From positions 54,289 to 86,780 of the forward strand of contig NZ_JJML01000014.1 in NCBI RefSeq assembly GCF_000775285.1: 32,492 nt of DNA, read 5' to 3'. The notes under the pieces were generated by a model. That model did not search any database. It saw nothing but the letters and a program-made list of their open reading frames with translations, and was not told where the DNA came from. Origin of the DNA: Neosynechococcus sphagnicola sy1 (GTDB lineage: Bacteria; Cyanobacteriota; Cyanobacteriia; Neosynechococcales; Neosynechococcaceae). Positions 17,495 to 26,977 of this stretch are shown here, in pieces. Within the stretch, counting starts at the first letter, position 1; every line of letters begins with the position of its first letter. The position numbers and the translations under genes were made by a program.

Positions 17495-20400
17495 CTAGGA
17501 ATCGCTATAGGCATCCATCGGTAAGCAGGCACAAACCAGATTGCGATCGCCGTAGGCATTGTCAATCCGCCCCACCGCTGGCCAGAATTTATGTTCCCGT
17601 GTCCAGACGGAGGGAAACACGGCCTGTTCTCGGGAATAGGGACGATTCCAGTCTGCGATCGTTAAGTCCACCGCGGTGTGGGGGGCAGTTTTTTAGCAGA
17701 TTGTTGTGGCGATCGACTTCACCCCGCTCAATCGCTTGAATCTCAGCCCGGATGGCAATCATGGCCTCACAGAAGCGATCAAGTTCCTGCTTCGACTCAC
17801 TCTCCGTTGGCTCCACCATCATGGTGCCAGCCACGGGCCAGGACACCGTCGGCGGATGGAATCCATAGTCAATCAACCGCTTGGCAATGTCATCAACTTC
17901 AACCTCAGCGGTTTTCTTAAACTGGCGCAAATCCAGGATGCATTCGTGGGCCACCAACCCCTGCTGACCTTGATAGAGAATCGGGTAGTAGGGTGCCAGC
18001 CGATGGGCAATGTAGTTGGCATTGAGAATCGCCACCTCCGTTGCCTGGGTCAAACCTTGAGCCCCCATGAGGGCAATGTATACCCAGGAGATGGGCAGAA
18101 TGCTACCACTGCCCCAGGGAGCTGCCGCCACTGCCCCCACTCCCTGCGATCCCCCCGTTGCCACCACTGGATGACCGGGGAGGAACGGCAGCAGATGGGC
18201 AGCCACCCCGATGGGCCCCATGCCGGGGCCACCACCCCCATGGGGAATACAGAAGGTTTTGTGGAGATTCAGATGGCAAACATCGGCTCCAAAATCCGCC
18301 GGGCGGCATAATCCCACCTGGGCATTCATATTGGCACCATCCAAATACACCTGACCACCACACGCATGGACAAGGGCACAAATCTCGCGAATGCCTTCCT
18401 CAAAAACCCCGTGGGTGGAGGGATAGGTGACCATCAAGGCCGCCAATTGTTGTTGGTGCTGCTTGGCCTTGGCTCTCAAATCGGCGATATCGATATTGCC
18501 GTGGGCATCACAGGCGATCGCTACCACTTGCATCCCGGCCATGACGGCACTGGCGGGGTTGGTGCCATGGGCAGATTGGGGAATTAAACAAACGGTGCGA
18601 TGCCCTTCCCCGCGATGTTGATGGTAGGCCCGAATCACCAGCAGCCCTGTATATTCCCCCTGGGAACCGGCATTGGGTTGCAGGGAAATGCCCGCAAATC
18701 CAGTAATTTCTGCCAGCCATGTCTCTAGTTGTTGAAACAGCAGTTGGTAGCCCTGGGCTTGCTCTAGGGGGACAAAGGGGTGCAGTTGCCCAAACTCCGG
18801 CCAGGTCACCGGTACCATCTCAGCAGTGGCATTTAACTTCATGGTGCAGGAACCCAAGGGAATCATGGCCGTGGTCAGGGAGAGATCCTTGGCCTGCAAG
18901 CGATGGATGTAGCGCAATAATTCGGTTTCAGAATGGTAGCGATGAAACACCGGATGGGTGAGGTAGGGGCTGGTGCGAGGACCATAAGCTGCCGGTGTTT
19001 CTGCCAGCAAAGCTGACACTGTAAAGGGTAGAGGCTGTTCCTCGGCAAAGAGGGTCAGCAAATCCTGGAGATCTTGCAGCGTTGTGGTTTCATTGAGGGA
19101 AATGCCCAGACTATTTGGGGCGATCGCCCGCAGATTGATCCGCTGCGATCGCGCCCGTTCCAGTAACCTCCACCCTCGATGCACCTCAACCTGAATCCGC
19201 ACAGTGTCAAAGTAGGGCGGCTGTCCCAGTTGATAACCCAGTCGCTGTAAACCCAGGGCTAGGGTCTGGGTAAGTTGTTGAATCCGCTGGGCAATTTGTT
19301 TCAGACCCGCTGGCCCGTGGTAGACGGCATACATCCCAGCCATCACTGCCAATAAAACTTGGGCGGTACAAATATTACTGGTGGCTTTATCGCGGCGGAT
19401 ATGTTGTTCACGGGTTTGCAGTGCCAACCGCAGTGCCGGGTGACCGTGGACATCTTTAGATACCCCCACCAACCGTCCAGGAATCTGCCGCTTGTAGGGT
19501 TCTCGGGTGGCAAAGTAGGCCGCATGGGGGCCGCCATACCCCATGGGAATACCAAAGCGTTGGGTATTGCCAATGGCAACGTCGGCTCCAAATTCACCGG
19601 GGGGAGTCAAGAGCGTTAAGCTCAGGAGATCAGCAGCCACAATTGCCAGGGCTCCCCTTGCGTGGGCCTGGTCAATGAAGAGCTGGTAGTCATAAATGGC
19701 CCCATCGCTGGCGGGATATTGCAGCAAGACAGCAAACACTGGGGTGTCAAAGTTAAAGCTGCGATGATCTCCTACCACTACCTCAATGCCCAGGGGTTGA
19801 GCACGGGTTTGCACCACGGCGATGGTTTGCGGATGACAGGTATCGGACACCCAAAAAGTCTTCACCCCCTGCTTCGCCTGGAGACCATAACACATCGTCA
19901 TAGCTTCCGCCGCCGCGGTGCCCTCATCCAGAAGCGAGGCATTGGCGATTGCCAATCCGGTGAGATCACTCACCATGGTCTGGAAATTCAGCAGGGCTTC
20001 TAAGCGCCCCTGGGCAATTTCCGGCTGGTAGGGAGTGTACTGGGTATACCAGCCAGGATTTTCTAAAATATTGCGCTGAATCACTGGCGGGGTAATGCAG
20101 GGGGAGTAGCCCATGCCTAGGAAGGAGCGAAATACCTGATTCTGAGCGGCGATCGCCCGCAGGGTTTGTAAAACATCATACTCACTGCGTCCAGCAGGGA
20201 GTTGTAGCTCTCGAGATAGGCGAATCGCAGGGGGCACGGTTTTGGCAATCAGAGCGGCCAAGCTCGGGAATCCTAGAACTTCTAGCATCTGTGCCTGATC
20301 CGCCAGACTTGGCCCCAGATGGCGCGGCACAAAGTCCTCCCCTGCCCAAGCCTGCACCGTTCCCCGATCGGTTTGGGGATCTTGGGTCGATGGCGCAACT

Positions 20401-20495
20401 AGGATGGAATCCCCTCCTGGAGTGGGATCAATGGAACGGGTGACAAGAGCCTGAGCCTGATGGGTGTTGGCAGCGTCAATCAGGGATTCGGACAT
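17495..20495 (-). CDS. gcvP: Glycine dehydrogenase (decarboxylating), glycine cleavage P protein, one frameshift
   Basis: The PLP-dependent P protein of the glycine cleavage system decarboxylates glycine and passes the aminomethyl group to the lipoyl arm of GcvH; in cyanobacteria this serves photorespiration. It shows FVPRHLGPS near the start, [18 protein letters not shown], and [16 protein letters not shown] with the PLP lysine near residue 745. The uninterrupted frame ends early at 17589. Removing one base from the T6 run 17689-17694 restores the conserved C-terminus ([43 protein letters not shown]) ending at 17495, about 999 residues in all. The start at 20495 begins MSESLIDA. The gene follows gcvH; gcvT is not in the window. 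Confidence 0.92.
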
Positions 20496-20580
20496 GGGAG
20501 GGGCTAACCTGGAGGCGAGACAGTAAGAAAAACCTTTCTGACTATTCTGCAACAATTAGCAACAAATGGTTGGACAGGGG

Positions 20581-20967
20581 CTATTCTCCTTCGACGAGCT
20601 GACGATATTCATCGGCAGAGAGGGTCTCTTCCACATCGAGGTCATGCAGCCGCACCTTCAGCAGCCAGCCTTCACCGTAGGGGTCTTCCGCCAACTGCTC
20701 GGGGGCCTCGATCATTGCCAGGTTGCGTTCAATCACGGTGCCCACCACAGGAGATTTCAGATCCTCGACGGCTTTGACCGATTCCACCGTGCCAAAGGAT
20801 TCCCCTTTGACCATGGCATCCCCAATTTCTGGCAACTCCAGGAACACAATGTCGCCCAACTGATCAACGGCAAAGGCACTGATCCCAATCGTGGCAATTT
20901 CTCCTTCTAGGCGGACATATTCGTGGCTGTCCAGATATTTCAAGTCGTCGGGATATTCCAGGGTCAT
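20581..20967 (-). CDS. gcvH: Glycine cleavage system H protein
   Basis: A 128-residue protein, the usual length. The lipoyl-lysine is K65 in [13 protein letters not shown], and [15 protein letters not shown] precedes it. It shuttles the aminomethyl group between the P, T and L proteins. It lies 85 bases upstream of gcvP on the same strand, so the two are probably cotranscribed. The gap to the divergent rhomboid gene is 184 bases. I looked for a glycine riboswitch there and saw no convincing one. Confidence 0.95.
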   Translation of the reverse strand: MTLEYPDDLKYLDSHEYVRLEGEIATIGISAFAVDQLGDIVFLELPEIGDAMVKGESFGTVESVKAVEDLKSPVVGTVIERNLAMIEAPEQLAEDPYGEGWLLKVRLHDLDVEETLSADEYRQLVEGE

Positions 20968-21151
20968 GTCAGTTCCTCATCCGATAAATCATATCCAGCA
21001 GGACTGCTTGCCATTATTCCCGAAATCCGGGTTGGGTTTTGCACGGGATGGGAGAAATTTCCTGAGGTGGATCAATGGCAACTTCACAACAAAATAATTC
21101 TTCTAGAGGCGCTAGGCTGGTTTTGAGGCCAAGCCACTAGGAGCACCCCTA

Positions 21152-21745
21152 ATGCAGGACAATTCTAAACCAACCCTGACCCGTGAGCTCAAGACCCATG
21201 CTCAGATTCTGGGGGGCTGTGTGGCGGTCTTTTGGGGGCTGGAAGTGGTGGATACAGTGCTACGGGGAAGTTTAGATCGCTTTGGGATTGTTCCCCGATC
21301 GCTGACAGGACTCAGGGGGATCTTATTTGCCCCCTTCCTGCATCTGGGTTTTTCCCATGTGATTGCCAACACCATCCCGTTTTTGATCTTGGGTTGGCTG
21401 GTGATGCTCCGCCGCCGCAGTGACTTCTGGATCGTGAGTCTGGTCACCATGGTGGTCAGTGGTTTGGGGGTGTGGCTAACAGCCCCCGCGGGGAGTGTGA
21501 CCGTTGGAGCGAGTGGCTTGATTTTTGGGTATTTGGGATTTTTGCTGCTGCGGGGATACTTTGAGCGCAGTTGGAGCGCCCTCTTTTTGGCGGTGGTGGT
21601 CGGTGTGGTCTATGGTGGCCTGATCTGGGGAGTTTTACCGGGGCAACCGGGAATTTCCTGGCAGGGGCATTTGTTTGGTTTTATTGGCGGGGCGATCGCG
21701 GCTTGGTTGTTATCTCAATCCCCCGAAGATGTCTCACCTGACTAA
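21152..21745 (+). CDS. Rhomboid-family intramembrane serine protease
   Basis: A 197-residue polytopic membrane protein with about six hydrophobic segments. The catalytic dyad is S121 in VGASGLIFGYLGF and H173 in WQGHLFGFIGG; the H69/N73 pair in GFSHVIANTIPF forms the oxyanion site. It would cleave single-pass membrane proteins within the bilayer; the substrates are unknown. It stands alone, divergent from gcvH. Confidence 0.9.
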   Translation: MQDNSKPTLTRELKTHAQILGGCVAVFWGLEVVDTVLRGSLDRFGIVPRSLTGLRGILFAPFLHLGFSHVIANTIPFLILGWLVMLRRRSDFWIVSLVTMVVSGLGVWLTAPAGSVTVGASGLIFGYLGFLLLRGYFERSWSALFLAVVVGVVYGGLIWGVLPGQPGISWQGHLFGFIGGAIAAWLLSQSPEDVSPD

Positions 21746-22060
21746 ATACAAGTATTTGCCAATTGTGTGACAGCTCCTTGGATAGGGTATTTCAGGGTAT
21801 ACAACAGATGAACCAGATGAGTGGATAAAAAATCCCTCCGGGAGTTCTTATATCCTTCCCCCTTGCACATGCCTCAATCAGCACTCAGAACTTGAAGCAG
21901 CAGACAGGAGTGCACGTCAATGAGCCAGGGTGAGGTTCTATACGCTTGTAAAGCGTGATACCTTGTTATATCGATGGTTTGGGTTATTAATTGGTTGCCA
22001 TCCATTGAGCTAGAATGCTGGCGCTGAATCGTTTTTTCCTTTTGCGGAGGTTAGGTGAGT
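21746..22060 (+). other. Intergenic region with a small hairpin and a possible promoter
   Basis: These 315 bases between the rhomboid and the DUF5132 gene contain no supported gene. ACGCTT and AAGCGT at 21942-21956 form a 6-bp stem with a three-base loop. TAGAAT at 22011-22016 is a good -10 match about 45 bases before the downstream start, but no clear -35 accompanies it. The AAAAAATCCCTCCGGGA stretch near 21827 could form only a 4-bp stem, so I do not call it a terminator. Confidence 0.4.
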
Positions 22061-22414
22061 ATGTTTGAACTTGAGGCATTGTTACTGGGAATTGAGCCCT
22101 TGACCGCATTAGCAGTTGGGGTTGGTGCCCTGGCACTGGCTCCCTTGGTCGGTGTAGTTGGCTCCTGGGTAGAGCAATCTTCCCTGGCACCCAATATCGA
22201 AGAGTCGGTGAGTTCTGTGAAGGAATCGGCTAGAGATGCTGCAAAGAACGGTTTAATCTTTGTCTTCGATGCCTTTGACAAAACCCAAGGATTCTTCGCA
22301 GAAGTTGGGGAATCCTTCCAAGATTTAATCGCGGAAGCCAAGAGCGATCTGGCTGCCTCGAAGTATGACTCTGAGGAATCTTCCCTACGGCAAATCTCCA
22401 TCGTCAGCGAATAG
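22061..22414 (+). CDS. DUF5132-type small membrane protein
   Basis: A 117-residue protein from the ATG at 22061. MFELEALLLGIEPLTALAVG leads into a hydrophobic segment rich in Ala, Gly, Val and Leu (residues about 14-38), consistent with one or two membrane passes, followed by an amphipathic, charged tail of about 80 residues. This matches the cyanobacterial DUF5132 family, whose function is unknown. GGAGG lies ten bases before the ATG and four bases before an in-frame GTG at 22055, so either could be the start. Confidence 0.7.
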   Translation: MFELEALLLGIEPLTALAVGVGALALAPLVGVVGSWVEQSSLAPNIEESVSSVKESARDAAKNGLIFVFDAFDKTQGFFAEVGESFQDLIAEAKSDLAASKYDSEESSLRQISIVSE

Positions 22415-22555
22415 TTCTGTCCAAGTTGACAATCTGGATTGGGGATGTCAAGCGCTTCTCGACTGCTTAAAATGGAGTTAGCAGCGAGGGCGCTTGTTCT
22501 GTCTTACAGCAAGATCTCTTCTAGCCATAGCAATATTTTTAGGATCAGGGTCACC

Positions 22556-22960
22556 ATGACGAGCAAACAGTCGGGTTGGGTGATGGGCTTCTCTGTCAGC
22601 TTGGCATTGATGCTACCGGGTAGTCTCCTCCCAGCGACCGGAGCTTCAGCTCAGAGCTATGGGGGCGGATCCTCCCCTGTGATTGTCAGCCCCACAGTCG
22701 GTCGGCGGACGGTGATTGTCAACCCTGCCTACTATCCCAGCTATCCTAGTTCCACGTTGATTATTAACCCCAGCAGGCAGAGGGCAACTGTGATTGTCAA
22801 CCCTAGCCAAACAGGAACCGTGATTGTCAACCCAGCGAAGCGAGGGCAAACGGTGATTGTTGCCCCCAGCCTTAGTCCCTCTCGCTGCGGCACCTCCATC
22901 ATCGGTAGCCCGATCCCTGCCCCCGTCCCTGTGGATTTGTACACTGGTCGACAGTGCTAG
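22556..22960 (+). CDS. Small exported protein with VIVNP repeats
   Basis: A 134-residue protein I do not recognise. Residues about 10-33 form a signal peptide ending ATGASA before QSYGG. The mature part is a chain of six strands, [30 protein letters not shown] and TVIVAP, spaced 10-15 residues apart and joined by short basic or Tyr/Ser/Pro-rich loops. The tail has two cysteines, one being the last residue. The regular spacing suggests a small beta-sheet or solenoid. The frame is open from 22439, but the ATG at 22556 gives a proper signal peptide. Its stop shares the CTAG at 22957-22960 with the convergent mutS stop. Confidence 0.7.
   Translation: MTSKQSGWVMGFSVSLALMLPGSLLPATGASAQSYGGGSSPVIVSPTVGRRTVIVNPAYYPSYPSSTLIINPSRQRATVIVNPSQTGTVIVNPAKRGQTVIVAPSLSPSRCGTSIIGSPIPAPVPVDLYTGRQC
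22679..22866 (+). repeat. In-frame DNA repeat encoding the VIVNP strands
   Basis: Copies of GTGATTGTCAACCC start at 22679, 22712, 22790, 22820 and 22853, with one diverged copy near 22757. Steps are 30, 33 or 45 bases, all multiples of three. The copies at 22712, 22790 and 22820 are identical over 14 bases. They agree at the DNA level more than the protein needs, which suggests recent duplication or gene-internal conversion. Confidence 0.75.
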
Positions 22961-25623
22961 GAAAAGATATCCAGTTGTTCCGTTGGCGGTTCCAGGGGGG
23001 CTGGCATTCCCTTACCAGATTGGCCATCCGGTGCGATCGCCGTTGTTTTGCGTAAACCGACGGCGATTTTGCTATGCTTCTCAATTTGGTGCATCACCTG
23101 CCGCGCCCGTTGAATCACGGAGGCAGGGAGTCCGGCCAAGCGTCCGGCTTCAATCCCATAGGAGCGATCTGCTCCCCCCAGGTTGCACCCGATGTAAAAA
23201 CACAATTTGATCGGATAGTTCTTTCACCGTCACCTGGTAATTGGCGATATTGGGCAGGAGTGATGCCAATTCATTTAGCTCGTGGTAGTGGGTCGCGAAA
23301 ATAGTGCGCGCCTGAATGTCCATGGCAAGATACTCTGCCACCGACCAAGCGATCGCCAGACCATCAAAGGTTGCTGTCCCCCGACCAATTTCATCCAGCA
23401 GTACCAGGGAATCGGGGGGTGGCATGGTTGAGGATGTTGGCAGTTTCATTCATTTCAACCATGAAGGTGGATTGCCCGGTTGCCAAGTCATCCACCGCGC
23501 CCACCCGCGTAAAAATGCGATCGCAGATCCCCAGGGTGGCGGTCTGGGCGGGTACGAAACTTCCAACCTGAGCCAGTAGTTGAATTAAGCCCACCTGCCG
23601 CAGATAACAGCTTTTACCGCTGGCATTGGGGCCCGTAAGGATAATCAGATCGGGCGCGGCGGCGGTTTCCGTGGTGCCTAAGGAGGTGGAATTGGGGACA
23701 AAAAAACCCGCTGGCAGAGATTGTTCCACCACCGGATGCCGCCCTTCGACAATGGCAATCCGCCGCCCCTCCACCATTTCGGGGCGACAATACCCTTGAT
23801 AGACTGCCACTTCCGCCAGTCCACACAACACATCGACAGCGGCCACCGCCCTGGCAACTTTTCGGATTGGCTCCGCCATTGCCCCCACATCGGCTCGGAG
23901 TTGGGAAAAAATCTCGTACTCCAATTGGTATAAATCTTCATTGGCACTAAAGATCCGAGCTTCCCGCTCTTTGAGTTCTGGGGTAATGTAGCGCTCTTCG
24001 TTTGTCAGGGTTTGTTTGCGAGTATAGTCCTCGGGGGCTTGCTCACTTTTAGCACGGGAAATACTGATGTAGTAGCCAAAGGCTTTGTTGTAGCCAACTT
24101 TTAAGGTGTTAATCCCGGTGCGTTGCCGTTCGCTGGTCTCCAGGTTGGCAATCCATTGCTTGTCAGCTTCCACCTGTTGATGCAGCTGATCCAATTGGGG
24201 CTGTACCCCCGAGCGAATCAGGTTGCCTTCGGTCAGGAGTAAAGGGGGATTCTCGACCAAATGCGATCGCAGATGCTGGCCGAGCTGTTCCAGGAGTGGT
24301 GGCACGGTTTGCAGCGCCCGCAGATAGGGGGAGCGGGTTTCAGCCACCAACACAGCCAAATCTGGCAACCGCAAGAGGGAATCGGCCAGGGCGACTAAAT
24401 CGCGAGCATTGGCTGTGCCAGAGCCAGCTCGTCCCGCCAAGCGTTCAAGATCATAGATCTGGCGAAGATATTGCTGCAAGGCTTGCCGTAACACTCCCTC
24501 CGTGATCAATTCCTCAATGGTGTCCTGTCGAGCACCAATGCCTTTGCGATCAAGGAGGGGTTGTAATAGCCAGCGCCGCAAGGCTCGTCCGCCCATGGCC
24601 GTCACAGTTTTATCCAGTGCCCAGAGTAGCGAACCATGAAAGCTGCCGTCCCGCACTGTTTGGGTGATCTCTAGGTTGCGCCGGGTTTTGGTGATCTAGG
24701 ATCAGATAATCGGTGAGGGTATAGGTGCGAGGGGGCAATAGGGGGGACTGGCTCCCCCGCTGCGTATCCTGAACGTATTCCAGCAGTCCCCCCGCAGCTC
24801 TCACTGCCAAGGGTAGGTGTTCACAACCCATCCCTTCCAGCGATCGCACCCGAAACTGTTGGAGTAATTGCTGCCGTGCCTCTACCTGCATAAACGGCAC
24901 TTGGCGTCGAAGTGTGTAGCAAAGCTGGGGTGGCAGACAGCTCGGTAAGTGTTCGGACGGCTCGCCCGAACGCAGCAACCCAACGACATCGGGAGCGGCG
25001 GTAGGGACTAATATCTCCGATGGTTGCAACCGTAACAATTCCTGGGTGAGCTGCTCCAGTCCCGTGGATTGGGTGGTGAGAAATTCCCCCGTGGAAACAT
25101 CGGCATAGGCCAATCCCCAATGGTTGCCAGCAATCACCACCGCTGCCAGAAAATTATTGCGGCGGGCATGGAGCATCCCCTCTGCCAGCACCGTGCCAGG
25201 GGTCAGCACCCGCGTCACTTCCCGCTTGACCAACCCCTGGGCAACCGCAGGGTCTTCAACTTGATCACAGATGGCAACGGCATACCCTCGCTCCACCAGC
25301 AGCATACAGTAGCGATCGAGGGCATGGTGGGGAATGCCAGCCAAAGGCACTCGCCCAACTTCCTTGCCCGCATCCTTGGCGGTGAGTACCAGCTCTAACT
25401 CCCTGGCAATGGTGAGGGCATCCTGGAAGAACGTTTCAAAAAAGTCCCCGACTCGGTAGAGCAACAATGCCTGGGGATACTGATCCTTCATTTCCACGTA
25501 GTGCCGGATCATGGGGGTGAGATCCTCCCGATTCACCGCCCGGTGATCGGCATACCGCACCGTATGTTTCACCAACCGTTCGGGCAGGTTATGGGTAGGA
25601 TCTGGATCGCCAGGAACTGTCAT
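22957..25623 (-). CDS. mutS: DNA mismatch repair protein MutS, three frameshifts
   Basis: MutS recognises mismatches and small loops. The N-terminal domain includes [18 protein letters not shown], which carries the Phe-x-Glu mismatch wedge region. The core includes [16 protein letters not shown], and the ATPase has [30 protein letters not shown] and ATHYHEL. It ends EQLDIFS. Four reading-frame pieces join after removing one base from each of three runs: T4 at 24686-24689 (to [16 protein letters not shown]), G6 at 23414-23419 (to [15 protein letters not shown]) and C6 at 23174-23179 (to [12 protein letters not shown]). The repaired length is about 887 residues. A GTG at 25656 is an alternative start. 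If the breaks are real, the ATPase is lost and the strain would be a mutator. Confidence 0.88.
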
Positions 25624-25793
25624 TGCTAGCAAGAACTCAAACTCAATGATTGCCACGCCGTGGGCAATGTTCCATTATAGGCGCCCCACTTCGGTTCATC
25701 CCTACGATCAGGTTGGCACTCTGTGCAACCCAAACCTGCCCGGCACCTGAACCCAATCATTGTCCATTGATACCAAGTACGAAGATGGTCATC

Positions 25794-26858
25794 CTAAAGT
25801 AGATGCCGATACTGTGGGTGCGATCGCAACTGTTGCAGCACCTGTTTAATATCCTGGGTTTGCTGCTTATCAGCGATCAAGGTAACATTGCCGTCCCGGA
25901 CAATCACCAAATTTTCTACCCCCAAGGTCACGATCAATTCATCGGGATCTGTATTGTAGAGAATGCTGCCCTGGGTGTTCAATCCCCAATGCTGAGCCTG
26001 TTCAATATTACCCTCATGGGCTGGCAATAACCGCTCTAAGGCATTCCAATCCCCCAGATCATCCCAGGAGAAACTGACCGGCACCACACAGGCCTGCTGT
26101 GTTTTTTCCATCAGTGCATAGTCAATACTGGTTTTAGGCACTTGAGGATAGGCAGCAACACCGGAACGTTGCAGCGGTTCCAGGATTTCGGGGGCGTGGG
26201 CCTGTAATTCTGCCAAAGCCACCCCAGCTCGGAATATAAAAATACCGCTATTCCAGCTAAAGCGACCACTGGCAAGAAACCCTGCCGCTGTTTCCCGGTT
26301 TGGTTTTTCTGTGAACCGCTGCACCCGATACGCCGGTCTCCCTGGTAACTGGGTCTCCAGCAACTCCCCCTGTTCAATGTAGCCATACCCTGTGGCCGGA
26401 TAGCCAGGTTGTATTCCCAGGGTAACAATCACAGGCTGGGTGGCTGCTAAGCTAGCCGCGTCCCTCAGGGTTTCCTGAAATTGGGACGGTTCCCCAATCC
26501 AGTGATCGGCGGGGAAAAATCCCACAACGGCATCTTCCCCCCCGTGGTGGGTGACTTCCAGTGTTGCCCAGGCAACCGCTGGCGCGGTATCCCGTCCCTC
26601 TGGTTCCACAAGCATTTGCGCCATTGGTAACTCTGGTAACTGCGCCTGCACAGCGGCGGCTAAATGACTGGCTGTAATCACCCAGACTCCTGACCAGCCT
26701 CCCGCCAGATCTAACAATCGGTTCGCAGTTGCTTGCAACAGGGTTTGACCACTGCCATCGAGACAAAGAAACTGCTTGGGGCGATGTTGGCGACTGAGGG
26801 GCCAGAACCGTTCACCTTTACCGCCCGCCAAAATCACCGGAATCAGAGAGTATGCCAT
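25794..26858 (-). CDS. manC: Mannose-1-phosphate guanylyltransferase
   Basis: A 354-residue monofunctional enzyme making GDP-mannose. PVILAGGKGERFWPLSR and HRPKQF form the pyrophosphorylase signature at residues 7-28. PEGRDTAPAVAWA near 86, FFPADHWI near 114, RFTEKPNRETA near 181, WNSGIFIF near 202 and SWDDLGDW near 264 all fit. The C-terminal isomerase domain of the bifunctional form is absent. It is divergent from an LCP-family gene across a 119-base gap, which places GDP-sugar synthesis beside envelope glycan attachment. Confidence 0.92.
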   Translation of the reverse strand: MAYSLIPVILAGGKGERFWPLSRQHRPKQFLCLDGSGQTLLQATANRLLDLAGGWSGVWVITASHLAAAVQAQLPELPMAQMLVEPEGRDTAPAVAWATLEVTHHGGEDAVVGFFPADHWIGEPSQFQETLRDAASLAATQPVIVTLGIQPGYPATGYGYIEQGELLETQLPGRPAYRVQRFTEKPNRETAAGFLASGRFSWNSGIFIFRAGVALAELQAHAPEILEPLQRSGVAAYPQVPKTSIDYALMEKTQQACVVPVSFSWDDLGDWNALERLLPAHEGNIEQAQHWGLNTQGSILYNTDPDELIVTLGVENLVIVRDGNVTLIADKQQTQDIKQVLQQLRSHPQYRHLL

Positions 26859-26907
26859 GAATCGTCAACGTGGGTAGAAGATGGGACTATCTTTCTATTT
26901 TCCCTAC

Positions 26908-26934
26908 TTGTGCTTCCTGAAACCTGGCTATAAT
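26908..26934 (+). promoter_or_regulatory. Possible sigma-70-type promoter of the LCP gene
   Basis: TTGTGC at 26908-26913 and a perfect TATAAT at 26929-26934 are separated by 15 bases, which is short. The -10 ends 43 bases before the GTG at 26978. The -10 is convincing and the -35 is weak. Confidence 0.45.
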
Positions 26935-26977
26935 CGAGCCGAGTGAACTATTTTCAAACTGTTGGTTAACGAAACAA

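Noticed and set aside
20968-21151. Glycine riboswitch upstream of gcvH
   Set aside because: I could not find the conserved paired aptamer core or an associated terminator; a covariance-model search would be decisive.
22427-22452. TTGACA...TGTCAA inverted repeat as a terminator of the DUF5132 gene
   Set aside because: The stem is short and imperfect and no T run follows.
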